Positions 16,201 through 32,003 of a stretch of DNA of 64,000 nucleotides are shown here, in pieces. A program made the translations under genes and the position numbers. The DNA is from Marinobacter sp. F4216 (GTDB taxonomy: Bacteria > Pseudomonadota > Gammaproteobacteria > Pseudomonadales > Oleiphilaceae), in NCBI RefSeq assembly GCF_019931195.1, contig NZ_JAIOUO010000007.1:1-64000 (forward strand). The letters run 5' to 3'. How positions within the stretch are numbered: position 1 is the first letter of the stretch; each line of letters opens with the position of its first letter. Under the pieces are notes generated by a model, which ran no database searches, was not told the DNA's origin, and worked only from the letters and a program-made list of their open reading frames with translations.

Positions 16201-17259
16201 ATGCCCGGAGTCGTTTGGTGCAGAGCCCTGATTCCGGGCGTGTTCGCAGGTTTGCTCAGCGCCTGTAATCCCTTCTCTGATGCCCGCCCAATGATGGATG
16301 AATACGTCGAGCGGGTCGCCCGGGTTCTGGAATTGGAACCTGAACTCTCGGACATCCCTGCTGCCTCTCAGATGCCCCGGCGACGTGACCGGGTATTGTC
16401 CATGCCCGAGCTGGAAATGGGTATGCTGGACTTCCTGTCCCTGTACGGTTGCGAGCTTCAATTCGTGGTGGGAGAGAAAAACTCGGTTATGGGGCGGGTG
16501 ATGCAGCCTCTGAACCGGTTGAGGTACGAACTGAAGTTCATTGAGTCGGCCGAGGAGTGCCTGCCGGAGATCGAGAGGGAAGCGCTGGCTGGAGAGCTGG
16601 AGGCTGCGATCGAAAGCAAGAAGGAATCTCTGCCCATTGCCCTGTGGAATGCTACCTGGGGGGCGGAAGAGGTCGAGACCCTGTTCACCCTCGCCAAGGG
16701 ACATTATCCGGTAGCGGCGGAAGGTAACCCGGTGTCGGATCTGGCGCTGGATGCCCAGCAACTGAATGAAGCGGTGGCCGATCTTCTGGCTGGCAGGCTG
16801 TCCGTGGATCTTGATTTTGCCGGTGGCGTGCAACAGCGCTGGCAAGCCGAGTATCGCGCCGGACAATTGATCAACAGTGCGGCGCTGGTGACTGCCCGCT
16901 TGAACGATGCAACTGCACTGATCGAAGGGCGACTTGAAGGGCGTCCTTTGTGCCTGAATGGCAAGCCCAACAATCAATCTGATATCGTTCAGAGCATGTT
17001 TTTCAGCGTGTATATCGAAGAAATTCAGCCGTATCTGAGCGACATCCAGCGGGCACGCCAGGCGTTGCTGGAGCCGCTGGCGCAGCTGGCGGCATCCCAG
17101 CGGTCGGTAATGCCCGGCAGTTTCACTGACTGGTTTCGGCAACACCTGTCCCAGACATCGGATCAGGGCATCTGGGCTGAGCTGGACGAGGCCATCGCTT
17201 CCCATACACGAAGCTGGCAAGAGTTGTTGGGCCAGTGTGGGATGCGGCCGGGCAGCTAG
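16201..17259 (+). CDS. DUF3080-family lipoprotein
   Basis: This 352-residue protein has an N-terminal signal ending in LLSAC, giving a predicted lipidated Cys21. The rest matches the DUF3080 family of gammaproteobacteria in its MDEYVERVARVLELEP opening and its long alpha-helical body. The function of the family is not known. GGAGG lies about 8 bases upstream of the ATG. It ends 16 bases before the 3' end of the convergent DUF2069 gene. Confidence 0.85.
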   Translation: MPGVVWCRALIPGVFAGLLSACNPFSDARPMMDEYVERVARVLELEPELSDIPAASQMPRRRDRVLSMPELEMGMLDFLSLYGCELQFVVGEKNSVMGRVMQPLNRLRYELKFIESAEECLPEIEREALAGELEAAIESKKESLPIALWNATWGAEEVETLFTLAKGHYPVAAEGNPVSDLALDAQQLNEAVADLLAGRLSVDLDFAGGVQQRWQAEYRAGQLINSAALVTARLNDATALIEGRLEGRPLCLNGKPNNQSDIVQSMFFSVYIEEIQPYLSDIQRARQALLEPLAQLAASQRSVMPGSFTDWFRQHLSQTSDQGIWAELDEAIASHTRSWQELLGQCGMRPGS

Positions 17260-17274
17260 GGCTGCCCCGGTCTC

Positions 17275-17652
17275 TTACTCCGCTGAATTTGCCGGCGCCG
17301 GTAAAGGCCTGTTTACCTTCAGGTGCACCATGGCAAAGGTAAACAGCAGGAACGTCAGAACGGTCAGCACGACAGGGCCGGTGCCTCCCTCGCTGAGCCA
17401 CGCAGACACCAGCGCCTGAGTGAAGTAAAAGATAACCACGAAAGCCATCCAGATATAGCCCCGGTTGTGCCCCCGGAACACGGGCACGGCAAAGACCAGG
17501 AGGGGGATCAGTTTCACGGTCAGCATCAACGGGATGGAGACGCCCTCGACCGGAGCTGGGAAAAACGTGGTGAGCACCAGGGTAACGAGCACCGCCAGGT
17601 AGGTGGCGATGGTCAGTCGGGCGGTGTTCCGGGCTTTCGGGTTATGGAGCAT
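17275..17652 (-). CDS. DUF2069 membrane protein
   Basis: This 125-residue inner-membrane protein has about four hydrophobic segments and the family's KLIPLLVFAVPVFRGHNRGYIWMAFVVIFYF core. DUF2069 proteins are uncharacterised. The gene is the last of a minus-strand group with wrbA and arsC, an order also seen in pseudomonads. Confidence 0.85.
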   Translation of the reverse strand: MLHNPKARNTARLTIATYLAVLVTLVLTTFFPAPVEGVSIPLMLTVKLIPLLVFAVPVFRGHNRGYIWMAFVVIFYFTQALVSAWLSEGGTGPVVLTVLTFLLFTFAMVHLKVNRPLPAPANSAE

Positions 17653-17714
17653 GCAATTGTATCCGCGTATTAAAGAATGCCTTGGTTAAGGTACGCCGTT
17701 CAGAGACGGGCGTA

Positions 17715-18368
<654 letters not shown>

Positions 18369-18722
18369 TTAAAGAATGGACAGCACGTTTTCCGGCGGGC
18401 GTCCGACGACGACTTTGCCATTGGCCAGTACGATCGGACGCTCGATCAGTTTGGGGGTGTTCACCATGGCGTCAATCAGCTGCTCCCGGGAGAGCTCTGG
18501 GTTATCCAGCCCCTGGGATTTGTATTCGTCTTCCTTGGTGCGCATCAACTGCCGGGGCTCGAAATCAAGGGCGGTCAGGATGGCATCCAGTTCCTGAGCT
18601 GTCGGTGGGGTTTCCAGGTAGCGTATAATCTCAGGTTCGATACCCCGATCGGTCAGCAGTTGCAGGGTTTGGCGAGATTTTGAACAGCGTGGGTTGTGGA
18701 AAATCCGGGTAGCTTCTGTCAT
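18369..18722 (-). CDS. arsC: Arsenate reductase, glutaredoxin-dependent (ArsC family)
   Basis: This 117-residue thioredoxin-fold reductase has the nucleophilic cysteine in HNPRCSKSRQTLQ (around residue 12). The expected arginines are in LMRTKEDEY, ERPIV and GRPPE near the C-terminus. I use ATG 18722 as the start; a TTG seven codons upstream is possible but gives no better binding site. No arsR or arsB is nearby, so the role may be stand-alone or general thiol metabolism. Confidence 0.9.
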   Translation of the reverse strand: MTEATRIFHNPRCSKSRQTLQLLTDRGIEPEIIRYLETPPTAQELDAILTALDFEPRQLMRTKEDEYKSQGLDNPELSREQLIDAMVNTPKLIERPIVLANGKVVVGRPPENVLSIL

Positions 18723-18793
18723 CGTCGGGCCTGACTTTATCAAGGTGAATACGTCGGTTTCGAAAGGCCGGTAGTCTAACAGGAGGAATTCAC

Positions 18794-19261
18794 GTGCAGT
18801 ACCCTGGGAAACAGCGGTTTTTTCGCCGGACCATCGCCCTTGGGATATTTTCCCTGGTACTTCTCCTGTCTGGATGTGAGAAGATCGAACTTCAGCGCGC
18901 TGAAGGAGCGAAGCTGAATTGGGACCAGCTCCGTGGCCAGTGGGTGCTGGTGAACTACTGGGCGGAATGGTGCAAGCCCTGTCTGGAAGAAATTCCCGAA
19001 CTCAATGCTCTTGATATCGCCCCTGACATTGCCGTGCTGGGGGTGAATTTTGACGGCATCCAGGGGCAGGCTCTGGAAGAGCTGGGTAAGCGTATGGGCA
19101 TTGAATTCGTTCTACTGGCAGAAGACCCGGCGGCCAAGCTGGGGTGGGACGTCCCCATCGCGTTGCCGGCCACCTATATCGTGGGCCCCGACGGCGACCT
19201 GGTCGAAGCGCGTTTTGGTCCGCAGACCGAAGATGATATCCGGAGTTTGATTGGCGGCTGA
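18794..19261 (+). CDS. TlpA-like thioredoxin-fold lipoprotein
   Basis: This 155-residue membrane-anchored thiol reductase has a signal peptide ending in LLSGC (lipidated Cys28), then a thioredoxin domain with the redox motif WCKPC in [18 protein letters not shown]. The cis-proline region is [13 protein letters not shown]. It probably keeps periplasmic protein thiols reduced. The GTG start has AGGAGG 7 bases upstream. It precedes dnaE by 46 bases on the same strand. Confidence 0.9.
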   Translation: MQYPGKQRFFRRTIALGIFSLVLLLSGCEKIELQRAEGAKLNWDQLRGQWVLVNYWAEWCKPCLEEIPELNALDIAPDIAVLGVNFDGIQGQALEELGKRMGIEFVLLAEDPAAKLGWDVPIALPATYIVGPDGDLVEARFGPQTEDDIRSLIGG

Positions 19262-19307
19262 ACCGCCCGTACTCCCAATGAATTTTCAGCAGGACACACC
19301 TGACGTT

Positions 19308-22300
19308 ATGCCGAACACCTTTGTACACCTGCGGGTGCATTCCGAATATTCCATGGTTGATGGCCTGGTTCGAGTGAAGCCGCTGATTGGCCGCGTGGCC
19401 GAACTGGGCATGCCCGCGGTCGGGCTGACCGAGCAGTCCAACATGTGCTCGCTGGTGCGCTTCTACAAGACGGCCCTCGGCGCTGGCGTGAAGCCGATCA
19501 TTGGCGCTGATCTCTGGCTGGACAACCCGGAAGAACCGGAAAATCCCTTCCGGGTGACACTGCTGGCGCGAAATAACGATGGCTACCTGAACCTGACTGA
19601 AATCATTTCACTCGGTTACACCGAAGGGCAGCGGTTCGGCAAGCCCATTGTCCAGCGCAGCTGGCTGGAACAGCGTGCCGCTGGTTTGATCGCCCTGTCG
19701 GGCGGCAAGCTGGGTGACGTGGGCAGGGCACTGCTGGCTGGCAAAGCAGATTTGGCCCGGGAGCGTGCGGAATACTGGAAGAACCTGTATCCGGGCAGCT
19801 ATTACCTGGAACTTCAGCGTACCGGTCGTGCCGGCGATGAAGAGTGTCTGCACATGAGCGTGGACCTGGCCCGGGAGCTGGCTTTGCCGGTTGTGGCCAC
19901 CAACGATGTGCACTTCCTGCATGCCGAGGATTTCGAAGCCCATGAGGCGCGGGTGTGCATCGGTGAAAGCCGCACCCTGGATGATCCCCGACGGGACCGT
20001 CGCTTCAGTGATCAGCAGTATCTTCGCAGCGCTGAGGAGATGATCGAGCTGTTCTCCGATATCCCGGAGGCGGTCGAGAACACCGTAGAGATTGCCAAAC
20101 GCTGCTCCGTAAAGGTCCGGATGGGCGAGTACTTCCTGCCGAACTATCCAATCCCGGATGGCATGACCATGGACGAGTATTTCCGCAAGGTGTCGGAAGA
20201 CGGCCTGGAAGAACGCCTGACGACCATCCTGAGCAAGGACGATCCGGAATACGACAGCAAGCGGGATGCCTATTACAAGCGGCTCAACTTCGAGCTCGAT
20301 ATTATTATCCAGATGGGGTTCCCGGGTTACTTCCTCATCGTTATGGACTTCATCAAGTGGGCCAAGAACAACGGCGTGCCCGTGGGGCCAGGCCGGGGTT
20401 CCGGTGCCGGCTCCCTGGTAGCCTATGTGCTGCTGATTACCGATCTGGATCCGCTGGAATACGATCTTCTGTTCGAGCGATTCCTGAACCCGGAACGGGT
20501 CTCCATGCCCGACTTCGACGTTGACTTCTGCATGGAAGGCCGCGACCGGGTTATCGATTACACGGCCCGCAAATATGGCCGGGAAGCCGTTTCCCAGATC
20601 ATCACCTTCGGTACCATGGCTGCGAAAGCGGTGGTGCGGGACGTCGCCCGGGTGCAGGGCAAGTCCTACGGGCTGGCGGACAAACTTTCCAAGCTGATTC
20701 CGTTCGAAGTCGGCATGACCCTGAACAAGGCGATCCAGGAAGAACCGCAACTCAAGGAGTTCCTGGAACAGGATGAAGAAGCCCAGGAAATCTGGGAGAT
20801 GGCGCTCAAGCTTGAGGGTGTCTGCCGGAACGCGGGTAAGCATGCGGGGGGCGTGGTTATTGCGCCCACCAAGATTACCGACTTCTCACCCCTGTACTGT
20901 GATGACGAGGGCGGCAGTCTGGTCACCCAGTTCGATAAGGGGGACGTCGAGGAAGCCGGGCTGGTCAAATTCGACTTCCTGGGTTTGCGGACGCTCACCA
21001 TCATCAAGTGGGCGCTGAACATGGTGAACCCGCGAAGGGAAAAGCGCGGAGAACAGGCGCTGGATATTGCCACCATCCCCCTGGATGACAAGCGATCCTT
21101 CGAGATGCTGAAGCGGGCAGAAACGACCGCCGTGTTCCAGCTGGAATCCCGGGGTATGAAAGATCTGATCCGTCGACTTCAGCCGGATAACCTCGAAGAC
21201 ATGATCGCTCTGGTAGCCCTGTTCCGACCGGGGCCTCTGCAGTCGGGCATGGTGGATGACTTTATCGACCGAAAGCACGGACGCCAGCCTCTGTCGTACC
21301 CGCATCCGGATTACCAGTACGCAGGCCTGCAGCCAGTGCTTGAGCCCACCTATGGGGTCATCCTGTATCAGGAGCAGGTCATGCAGATCGCTCAGGTGAT
21401 GGCTGGCTATACCCTCGGTGGCGCCGACATGCTTCGGCGAGCCATGGGTAAGAAAAAGCCCGAAGAGATGGCCAAGCAGAAGGCGATCTTCATTGAAGGT
21501 TGTGAAAACAACAACATTGACAGGACCCTCGCCGAAAACATCTTCGACCTGGTCGAAAAGTTTGCCGGCTACGGCTTTAACAAATCGCACTCTGCCGCTT
21601 ACGCACTGGTGTCCTATCAGACTTTGTGGTTGAAAGCCCACTATCCGGCCGAGTTTATGGCCGCCGTACTGACCGCCGATATGCAGAACACCGACAAGGT
21701 GGTGACGCTGGTGGAAGAGTGCCGGAACATGAAGCTTGACCTTCTGGTGCCAGATGTCAGTCGGTCGGAGTACACCTTCACGGTCAACGACGACGGCCAG
21801 ATCGTTTACGGTCTCGGTGCCATCAAGGGACTGGGTGAGGGACCGATCCAGGCCATCGTTGAGGGGCGCGGGAACGGTGAGCCCTTCCAGGATATCTTTG
21901 ATTTCTGTCGTCGCATCGACATGAAAAAGGTCAACAAGCGAGCCCTGGAAGCACTGATCCGATCCGGTGCGATGGACAAGCTCGGCCCCAGCCGTGCCCA
22001 GCTGATGGCGAGTATCGACAAGGCCATCCAGCAGGCCGCGCAGCAGTCGCGCAACGAGTCGGTGGGCATGATGGATATGTTCGGCGAAGCCCTGATGGGG
22101 GGCGGCGAGGATGGCGGCGGCGACCCCTACGAGGACGTGGCCGGTATTCGTGAGTGGCCAGAGAAAGAGCGCCTCAAGGGTGAAAAGGACACCCTGGGGC
22201 TCTATCTGACAGGGCATCCGTTTGACGAGTATGAGAGAGAAGTTCGGCGTTTCGTCCGCAACTCCATCGCTGATCTGAAACCCAACAAGTCGCCGCAGCG

Positions 22301-22799
22301 CGTTGCCGGCCTGGTGGTCGCTCAGCGCACCATGAAGACCAAGTCCGGCTCCACCATGTGTTTCATCACCCTGGATGACCGGAGTGCGCGGATTGAAGCC
22401 ACCCTGTTCTCGGAAACCTTCATGGAAAACCGGGAATTGCTGGGTTCTGATCAGGTCATCGTTGTGGAGGGTGTGGTCAGCCACGACGATTACTCCGGCC
22501 AGATGAAGATGCGGGTGAGCTCGGTGATGGATGTAGGTACGGCGCGCCAGCAATTCAGTAAAGGGCTGAAGCTCGTGCTGCACTCCAAGCAGTTGCAGAA
22601 CGGTCTGCTCGACAAGTTGGATACCACCATGCGTCCATTCCGCTGTGAGGGCAGTCCTGTCTGGATCGAGTACAGCAGCGATCAGGCTCATACCCGCATC
22701 GAGCTGGGCGAAAGCTGGCGGGTTCAGCCGGATGACAACCTGCTTCTGGAGCTTCGTTACCTGGTTGGCGACCAGTCGGTGGAACTGGTCTATGATTGA
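19308..22799 (+). CDS. dnaE: DNA polymerase III alpha subunit
   Basis: This 1163-residue replicative polymerase catalytic subunit is close in length to the E. coli protein (1160). The order is an N-terminal PHP domain ([13 protein letters not shown]), the C-family polymerase core with catalytic aspartates D402, D404 and D406 in PDFDVDFC, helix-hairpin-helix repeats, and a late OB domain (~1000-1080). ATG 19308 gives the family start [15 protein letters not shown]; earlier in-frame starts lack a binding site. No intein is present. A clear intrinsic terminator follows at 22864-22893. Confidence 0.97.
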   Translation: MPNTFVHLRVHSEYSMVDGLVRVKPLIGRVAELGMPAVGLTEQSNMCSLVRFYKTALGAGVKPIIGADLWLDNPEEPENPFRVTLLARNNDGYLNLTEIISLGYTEGQRFGKPIVQRSWLEQRAAGLIALSGGKLGDVGRALLAGKADLARERAEYWKNLYPGSYYLELQRTGRAGDEECLHMSVDLARELALPVVATNDVHFLHAEDFEAHEARVCIGESRTLDDPRRDRRFSDQQYLRSAEEMIELFSDIPEAVENTVEIAKRCSVKVRMGEYFLPNYPIPDGMTMDEYFRKVSEDGLEERLTTILSKDDPEYDSKRDAYYKRLNFELDIIIQMGFPGYFLIVMDFIKWAKNNGVPVGPGRGSGAGSLVAYVLLITDLDPLEYDLLFERFLNPERVSMPDFDVDFCMEGRDRVIDYTARKYGREAVSQIITFGTMAAKAVVRDVARVQGKSYGLADKLSKLIPFEVGMTLNKAIQEEPQLKEFLEQDEEAQEIWEMALKLEGVCRNAGKHAGGVVIAPTKITDFSPLYCDDEGGSLVTQFDKGDVEEAGLVKFDFLGLRTLTIIKWALNMVNPRREKRGEQALDIATIPLDDKRSFEMLKRAETTAVFQLESRGMKDLIRRLQPDNLEDMIALVALFRPGPLQSGMVDDFIDRKHGRQPLSYPHPDYQYAGLQPVLEPTYGVILYQEQVMQIAQVMAGYTLGGADMLRRAMGKKKPEEMAKQKAIFIEGCENNNIDRTLAENIFDLVEKFAGYGFNKSHSAAYALVSYQTLWLKAHYPAEFMAAVLTADMQNTDKVVTLVEECRNMKLDLLVPDVSRSEYTFTVNDDGQIVYGLGAIKGLGEGPIQAIVEGRGNGEPFQDIFDFCRRIDMKKVNKRALEALIRSGAMDKLGPSRAQLMASIDKAIQQAAQQSRNESVGMMDMFGEALMGGGEDGGGDPYEDVAGIREWPEKERLKGEKDTLGLYLTGHPFDEYEREVRRFVRNSIADLKPNKSPQRVAGLVVAQRTMKTKSGSTMCFITLDDRSARIEATLFSETFMENRELLGSDQVIVVEGVVSHDDYSGQMKMRVSSVMDVGTARQQFSKGLKLVLHSKQLQNGLLDKLDTTMRPFRCEGSPVWIEYSSDQAHTRIELGESWRVQPDDNLLLELRYLVGDQSVELVYD

Positions 22800-22863
22800 A
22801 GAAGTCCGGCAAGGTTCTGGGCGCCATCGCGGCTGACGTATTGAAAAGTTAAGCTTTTGTCAG

Positions 22864-22893
22864 AAAGCGGACTCATACCAATGTCCGCTTTTT
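22864..22893 (+). terminator. Intrinsic terminator after dnaE
   Basis: AAAGCGGAC pairs with GTCCGCTTT around a 10-base loop, and the stem runs into a five-base T tract. It lies 64 bases after the dnaE stop. Confidence 0.8.
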
Positions 22894-22979
22894 CCAAGCA
22901 GTGGGCGCTGCTATCTTTGTCCCAAATTCTGGTTTGGCGGGGAGGATTCCCTGTCAGGTAATCAAAATGATGGAACATC

Positions 22980-23933
22980 ATGAACCCTAACTATCTGGAT
23001 TTTGAGCAGCCCATTGCCGACCTGGAAGCGAAGATCGAAGAGCTTCGCATGGTCGGTAATGACACCGACATCAATATCACCGATGAAATCGCAAGGTTGA
23101 AACGCAAAAGCGTCAACCTGACGGAGAATATCTTCTCCGACCTGAAACCCTGGGACATTGCGCGTCTGGCTCGCCATCCACGTCGTCCGTACACACTCGA
23201 TTACATCGAGACCATTTTCGAGGACTTTGACGAGTTCCACGGCGATCGTCGCTATGCCGATGACCTGGCCATTGTTGGTGGTACGGCCCGTCTCAATGAC
23301 AAGCCTGTGATGGTGATCGGACACCAGAAGGGGCGGGAAGTGCGCGACAAGGTTCGCCGTAACTTTGGCATGCCGCGGCCGGAAGGATACCGCAAGGCCC
23401 TGCGCCTGATGGAGATGGCCGAGCGATTCAAGCTGCCGATCATGACCTTCATTGACACCCCGGGAGCCTATCCCGGCATTGGGGCCGAAGAGCGCGGGCA
23501 GAGTGAAGCCATCGCCTTTAACCTGGCGGTGATGTCGCGTCTGAAAACGCCGATTATCTCCACAGTGATCGGTGAAGGTGGTTCTGGTGGCGCGTTGGCC
23601 ATCGGTGTATGTGACCAGCTGAACATGCTGCAGTACTCCACCTATTCCGTTATCTCCCCAGAGGGGTGCGCGTCGATTCTCTGGAAGAGTGCGGAGTTTG
23701 CTGCTCAGGCTGCCGAGGCCATGGGTGTAACTGCCGATCGGCTCAAAGAACTGGGCGTGGCGGATAACGTGATTGACGAGCCTCTTGGTGGCGCTCATCG
23801 CAACCCGGAAGAAATGGCAGGCTCACTCAAGGCAATTCTTGTCCAGGGCATGGACGAGTTGGCCCGTCTTCCCGTGGATGAACTGGTGGCCCGTCGCTAC
23901 GAGCGGCTGACCCGTTATGACGGCGGGCGATAA
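22980..23933 (+). CDS. accA: Acetyl-CoA carboxylase carboxyltransferase alpha subunit
   Basis: This 317-residue alpha subunit pairs with AccD to transfer the carboxyl group from biotin-BCCP to acetyl-CoA, the first step of fatty acid synthesis. The family start [16 protein letters not shown] and the core [18 protein letters not shown] and [15 protein letters not shown] are present. Length is standard. Its 3' end overlaps tilS by 17 bases, a pairing common in gammaproteobacteria. Confidence 0.97.
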   Translation: MNPNYLDFEQPIADLEAKIEELRMVGNDTDINITDEIARLKRKSVNLTENIFSDLKPWDIARLARHPRRPYTLDYIETIFEDFDEFHGDRRYADDLAIVGGTARLNDKPVMVIGHQKGREVRDKVRRNFGMPRPEGYRKALRLMEMAERFKLPIMTFIDTPGAYPGIGAEERGQSEAIAFNLAVMSRLKTPIISTVIGEGGSGGALAIGVCDQLNMLQYSTYSVISPEGCASILWKSAEFAAQAAEAMGVTADRLKELGVADNVIDEPLGGAHRNPEEMAGSLKAILVQGMDELARLPVDELVARRYERLTRYDGGR

Positions 23934-25272
23934 GCCCGATGCCGGTTTTGCCTGGCCGGATGCTTTGTGTGCAGCGGTCAGGTCGCTTCCCTCGCATTCC
24001 CGACTTTGGGTCGCTGTCAGCGGCGGCCTGGACTCAATCTTGCTGTTACATCTCACCGCTGCGTGCCATGACGGAAAGGTCCCGCTGGCGGCCATCCACG
24101 TAAATCATCAGTTGCAGAAAAATGCGGGCGAGGCTGAGGCGTTGTGCGTCGATGCCTGCAGGCGGCTCGATATTTCCCTGGAGGTTCGCCGGGTTTCGGT
24201 TGAAGGGAGGCCGGGGCTGCCCGCCACCGCCGGTATCGAAGAAGCCGCACGCAACGCCCGTTATACCCAGTTTGAGCAGATCCTCCGCCCGGGGGACTTG
24301 TTGCTGATGGCCCATCATGCCGATGATCAGGCAGAGACGGTTTTGTTCCGGTTACTCCGTGGGAGTGGGGTGGCCGGACTGGCGGGCATGCCGGTTCATC
24401 GGCGGGTGGGCCACGGGCATCTGTTTCGGCCGCTGCTCCCGTTTGCGCGGGCAGATCTCGAGCGCTACGCAAGAGAGGCCGGTCTTCGGTGGATCGATGA
24501 TCCCAGCAATAACGATCAGGTTTTCGACCGAAACTTCTTGCGGCATAGCGTCTTATCCGAAATGAAATCGCGCTGGCCTGAGCTGTTAGGCCGGGTTCGT
24601 CGCAGCGCCGATGCCTGCCACGAAAGCGATGTGCTCAATCAGATTCTGGCTGAGCGGCAGTGGGCGGAGTGCAGTGATGGTGAAAGTTGCCTGAAAGTGG
24701 AGCGTTTTGCAGCGCTGTCACTGCCGGAGCAGAAAAACCTGCTTCGATGGTGGATTCTCCAGCGTGACTTACCGCTGCCATCCGTCGTTGGTTGGGAGCA
24801 GGCGATACACGATTTGATCCTGGCGGGTGAAGACCGTATGCCGTTTTTTCAGGGCGACGGGTTCAGTCTGCGCCGATTTCAGTCAAAGCTTTACCTGCTT
24901 CCGGATGCGCCTCCATCGCCATCAGAGCCGCTGCCCCTGAATCCGGGTGAGCAGCTCCGTTGGGGGATATGGACGCTGCGCCTGGAGCCAACCTCTAACC
25001 CGACTCAGCCGGTACCGCCAATAAGGGTATCTACGAGGCAGGGCGGTGAGCGCGTCCGGCCTTACCCCGAAGGCCGCTCCAAATCCCTCAAGAACTGGTT
25101 CCAGGAACAGGGGGTTCCCCCTTGGGAAAGGCCATGTCTGCCTTTGATTTTCGTAGGTTTCGGTGACTCCGAACAACTCATCGCAATTGGCGATTTCTGG
25201 TGTTCTGACCAATACTCAGGATGCGCTCCAGCCGCCGGTTGGCGGCTGGTCGTGGGTCGGGATTGTGATTGA
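23917..25272 (+). CDS. tilS: tRNA(Ile)-lysidine synthetase
   Basis: This 451-residue N-type ATP pyrophosphatase puts lysine on C34 of the minor tRNA-Ile so that it reads AUA. The PP-loop is [14 protein letters not shown] (~30-43), followed by [19 protein letters not shown] and RPLLPFAR. The TilS substrate-binding and C-terminal domains fill the rest, with [21 protein letters not shown] near the end. It overlaps the accA 3' end, implying translational coupling. Confidence 0.95.
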   Translation: MTAGDKPDAGFAWPDALCAAVRSLPSHSRLWVAVSGGLDSILLLHLTAACHDGKVPLAAIHVNHQLQKNAGEAEALCVDACRRLDISLEVRRVSVEGRPGLPATAGIEEAARNARYTQFEQILRPGDLLLMAHHADDQAETVLFRLLRGSGVAGLAGMPVHRRVGHGHLFRPLLPFARADLERYAREAGLRWIDDPSNNDQVFDRNFLRHSVLSEMKSRWPELLGRVRRSADACHESDVLNQILAERQWAECSDGESCLKVERFAALSLPEQKNLLRWWILQRDLPLPSVVGWEQAIHDLILAGEDRMPFFQGDGFSLRRFQSKLYLLPDAPPSPSEPLPLNPGEQLRWGIWTLRLEPTSNPTQPVPPIRVSTRQGGERVRPYPEGRSKSLKNWFQEQGVPPWERPCLPLIFVGFGDSEQLIAIGDFWCSDQYSGCAPAAGWRLVVGRDCD

Positions 25273-25317
25273 GTAGCCCGGGGCTTTCTGGTAGTCTGGC
25301 GTCCCATCTTGAGATGA

Positions 25318-27846
<2,529 letters not shown>

Positions 27847-27878
27847 TCTTCGTTTCATCACCTGTTGCTTATTAGTAA

Positions 27879-29192
<1,314 letters not shown>

Positions 29193-29207
29193 TCCCGGGC
29201 GCTTCTC

Positions 29208-29288
29208 GACCGCGACAGGATTGATCGCGGTCACAGAATGAACAGGGCCATCGTGCACCGGACACAGTTTCGGAAGCGATGGCCTTTT
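29208..29288 (+). terminator. Two hairpins downstream of eno, second with T tract
   Basis: The first hairpin pairs GACCGCGA (29208-29215) with TCGCGGTC (29225-29232) and lacks a T tract. The second pairs GGCCATCG (29246-29253) with CGATGGCC (29277-29284) across a 23-base loop and is followed by TTTT. Together they probably end the eno transcript before the ftsB promoter. Confidence 0.55.
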
Positions 29289-29309
29289 CACACAACTGGT
29301 TAGAAGGAT

Positions 29310-29339
29310 TTGTTGCTAATCTGCTACAAGAGCTATACT
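29310..29339 (+). promoter_or_regulatory. Probable sigma-70 promoter of the ftsB-ispD-ispF cluster
   Basis: TTGTTG (29310-29315) and TATACT (29334-29339) are separated by 18 bases and lie about 50 bases upstream of the ftsB ATG, after the eno terminator region. This is a motif match only. Confidence 0.5.
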
Positions 29340-29387
29340 CCCGGTCTACGCTGAGTGTGTGATCGGCTTTTTTCGAATGGAACGGCA

Positions 29388-29660
29388 ATGAAATTGCTCT
29401 GGGCAATCATGGTTACGCTTATTCTCGTTTTGCAGGGGCGCCTGTGGATCGGAGAAGGCAGTCTTGCGCAGGTTTGGGCGCTTGAGCAGTCTATTGCCGA
29501 GCAGCAACATGAAAATGCCGAGCTGGCGACCCGCAACGAACGCCTCTACGCAGAGGTCCGCAACCTGCGAAACCAGCAGGGCGCTGTGGAAGAGCGGGCC
29601 CGAATGAATCTTGGCTTGATTCGTCAGGACGAAACCTTTTTCCTCGTCGTGGAAAACTGA
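29388..29660 (+). CDS. ftsB: Cell division protein FtsB
   Basis: This 90-residue single-pass inner-membrane divisome protein has a hydrophobic helix (~3-18) followed by a periplasmic coiled coil (EQSIAEQQHENAELATRNER), then EERARMNLGLIRQDETFF, the conserved C-terminal FtsB segment. It forms a complex with FtsL and FtsQ. ATG 29388 gives the standard length; a GTG 33 bases upstream would add an untypical leader. ispD follows after 38 bases, a linkage common in gammaproteobacteria. Confidence 0.95.
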   Translation: MKLLWAIMVTLILVLQGRLWIGEGSLAQVWALEQSIAEQQHENAELATRNERLYAEVRNLRNQQGAVEERARMNLGLIRQDETFFLVVEN

Positions 29661-29698
29661 TCACCGCGTTCTCTTTTTTACGCAGAAACTGATCCTTC

Positions 29699-30403
29699 AT
29701 GACCTACCCAAAACGTTGGCTGATTGTTCCGGCCGCTGGTATTGGCCAGCGAATGCAGGCTGAGTGCCCGAAGCAATATCTCCGTATCCAGTCCCGCTTT
29801 ATTCTCGATATCACGTTATCCCGCTTATTGGACGCCCTGCCATTCGATGGCTGCATGGTTCCGCTGAATTCTTCCGATGATTGGTGGAATGAAACCGAAG
29901 CAAGTCGGGATACGCGGGTCAGTACGTGTATGGGCGGTGAAGAACGGGCCGACTCGGTACGGGCTGCTTTGCAAGCGCTCTCGGACAAGGCTTCTCCGGA
30001 GGACTGGGTGCTGGTGCACGATGCCGCACGTCCCTGTGTTCACCGAGCTGATCTCGAACGCCTTGTCAGCACTGTTGGGAGTCACCCGGTTGGCGGCCTG
30101 CTTGCCGCTCCGGTGGCCGATACCTTGAAAAAGGGCGATAAAAGTACGACCCCGGAGGTCGTCGAGACTGTGGATCGCAAACATCTCTGGCGAGCCCTTA
30201 CGCCGCAAATGTTTCGGTTCGGGATGTTGGTAGAAGCGTTGGAGAATGCTCGGCGCAATGAGCTTTCGGTCACTGACGAGTCCTCGGCACTTGAGATTTT
30301 CGGTAAGATTCCTGTTCTCGTGGAGGGGCGCCCCGACAACATCAAGGTCACCGTTCCAGCCGATCTGGAGCTGGCAGACTTTCTTTTGAACCGCTCGAAG
30401 TAA
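29699..30403 (+). CDS. ispD: 2-C-methyl-D-erythritol 4-phosphate cytidylyltransferase
   Basis: This 234-residue enzyme attaches CMP to methylerythritol phosphate in the non-mevalonate isoprenoid pathway. The nucleotide-binding opening is VPAAGIGQRMQAECPKQYL. VLVHDAARPCV and the later ALTPQMF, TDESSALE and NIKVTVPADLELA are conserved. It is followed by ispF after 24 bases. Confidence 0.96.
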   Translation: MTYPKRWLIVPAAGIGQRMQAECPKQYLRIQSRFILDITLSRLLDALPFDGCMVPLNSSDDWWNETEASRDTRVSTCMGGEERADSVRAALQALSDKASPEDWVLVHDAARPCVHRADLERLVSTVGSHPVGGLLAAPVADTLKKGDKSTTPEVVETVDRKHLWRALTPQMFRFGMLVEALENARRNELSVTDESSALEIFGKIPVLVEGRPDNIKVTVPADLELADFLLNRSK

Positions 30404-30427
30404 ACCTTAATTTGGCCGGAGTCGAAT

Positions 30428-30907
30428 ATGCGAATAGGACAGGGCTTTGACGTACACGCCTTTGGTGAGGGCGACGCGGTTATTCTTGGTGGTGTGTCCA
30501 TTCCCCATAATCAGGGACTGAAGGCCCATTCCGATGGGGATGTCTTGTTGCATGCGCTGGCTGATGCGCTGCTGGGAGCCGTTGCACTCGGTGATATAGG
30601 CCACCTGTTCCCGGACACCAGCGATGAGTGGGCGGGTGCCGACAGTCGTGATCTCTTGCGTCGGGTAATGAATAGGGTTCGGGAAGAGGGCTTTGGTGTG
30701 GTGAATGTGGATACCACTATTATTGCCCAGGCGCCAAAGATGGCGCCGCATATTGAAGCCATGCGGCTGAACATCGCCGAAGATCTTGGTATTCCGGCAA
30801 GCCGGGTCAGTGTGAAGGCGACCACGACCGAAAAACTCGGATTCACCGGTCGGGAAGAGGGGATTGCCTGCCAGGCCATATGCCTTCTGGAGCCGTCGTT
30901 CTCGTGA
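30428..30907 (+). CDS. ispF: 2-C-methyl-D-erythritol 2,4-cyclodiphosphate synthase
   Basis: This 159-residue trimeric enzyme closes the cyclic diphosphate ring. Metal ligands are in GQGFDVHAF (Asp and His near residues 8-10), with [18 protein letters not shown] after it and [18 protein letters not shown] near the end. The length is typical. Its stop overlaps the likely truD start (GTGA). Confidence 0.97.
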   Translation: MRIGQGFDVHAFGEGDAVILGGVSIPHNQGLKAHSDGDVLLHALADALLGAVALGDIGHLFPDTSDEWAGADSRDLLRRVMNRVREEGFGVVNVDTTIIAQAPKMAPHIEAMRLNIAEDLGIPASRVSVKATTTEKLGFTGREEGIACQAICLLEPSFS

Positions 30908-31992
30908 CCGATTCCAGTGCGACGCCGCGACGTTGGTGTCTGGACTGGCCCACTTCAGGTGGTGGCCGGGTGGCTACCGCTGACCTGAAGACGGTACCCG
31001 AGGATTTTCGGGTTGATGAGATCCTCGACGACTTCCCGGTAATAACGGATCTGTCTGAGGTGAGCGGCAGTGGCGAGCACCTTTGTCTTCGGCTGGAGAA
31101 ATCCGGCGATAACACAGAATACGTTGCTCGCGAGTTGGCCAAACTGTCCGGGTGTCGTGCCTTCGATGTAGGTTTCTGTGGTTTGAAGGATCGCCATGCG
31201 GTGACCCGGCAATGGTTTAGTATCTATCGCCCTGGTTTGGTCTCGGAGGACGAGGCCTATCTGGCCCGTGTCGCTGAACGATGGCAGGTGGTCGGGGCTT
31301 GTCGCTCTTCGCGAAAGTTGCGTCGGGGCGATCATCAGGGCAATCGTTTCGTCATTAGCCTTCGTCAGGTATCTGGCGACCGGGAGCGTATCGATCAGGC
31401 GCTGGCGAGAGTGAAGGGGCAGGGTGCGCCAAACTATTTTGGTCCCCAGCGGTTCGGTCACGACGGAAGTAATCTGGATCGGGCGGCCAGTATGGACCCT
31501 GATGCTTTGGACAGTCGGGGACGACGAGGAAAGGGTAAAAAGCGTGGTGGCGCTGGGGCGTCTAAAAACGTATTGTACTTTTCGGCGGCACGTTCATGGA
31601 TATTCAACCAAATTCTGGCCGCTCGGGTGAAAAGCGGTGACTGGCTGTCCCCCATGGATGGTGAACCGGGTTTGAACGGCCAGCCGGGAACGGTGACTGG
31701 TCCCCTGTGGGGCGATGGTGGTACCACCGCCGAAGAAGCACAGGCAAGGCTGGAATGGCAAATAGCCGAACAGTATCCTGAGCTACTGAAAGTCTTTTCT
31801 ACCACGCGGATGAAGCCAGAGCGGCGCCCGCTGGTAGCCCGGCCTGCCGATTTAAACTGGCACTGGCTGGACGACGACTGCCTGCAAGTGGCATTTTCAC
31901 TGGCGCCAGGCCAGTACGCTACGACGGTATTAAGTGACCTATTTGAGCTTGAGGACAGGAGCCTCGGCCAACATAACAAGCAACACGGCTAG
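30904..31992 (+). CDS. truD: tRNA pseudouridine(13) synthase
   Basis: This ~362-residue enzyme makes pseudouridine at position 13 of tRNA-Glu. The catalytic aspartate lies in [17 protein letters not shown], and the later [31 protein letters not shown] and GPLWGDGG are family motifs. I prefer GTG 30904, which overlaps the ispF stop and has GGAG 11 bases upstream; ATG 30880 in the same frame is the alternative. surE starts 11 bases downstream. Confidence 0.93.
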   Translation: MTDSSATPRRWCLDWPTSGGGRVATADLKTVPEDFRVDEILDDFPVITDLSEVSGSGEHLCLRLEKSGDNTEYVARELAKLSGCRAFDVGFCGLKDRHAVTRQWFSIYRPGLVSEDEAYLARVAERWQVVGACRSSRKLRRGDHQGNRFVISLRQVSGDRERIDQALARVKGQGAPNYFGPQRFGHDGSNLDRAASMDPDALDSRGRRGKGKKRGGAGASKNVLYFSAARSWIFNQILAARVKSGDWLSPMDGEPGLNGQPGTVTGPLWGDGGTTAEEAQARLEWQIAEQYPELLKVFSTTRMKPERRPLVARPADLNWHWLDDDCLQVAFSLAPGQYATTVLSDLFELEDRSLGQHNKQHG

Positions 31993-32003
31993 CGGAGAAC
32001 ACG

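Noticed and set aside
20886..22691. Long open frame of about 600 codons on the minus strand inside dnaE
   Set aside because: It is antisense to an unmistakable dnaE gene, has His/Gln-rich nonsense composition typical of shadow frames and no ribosome site.
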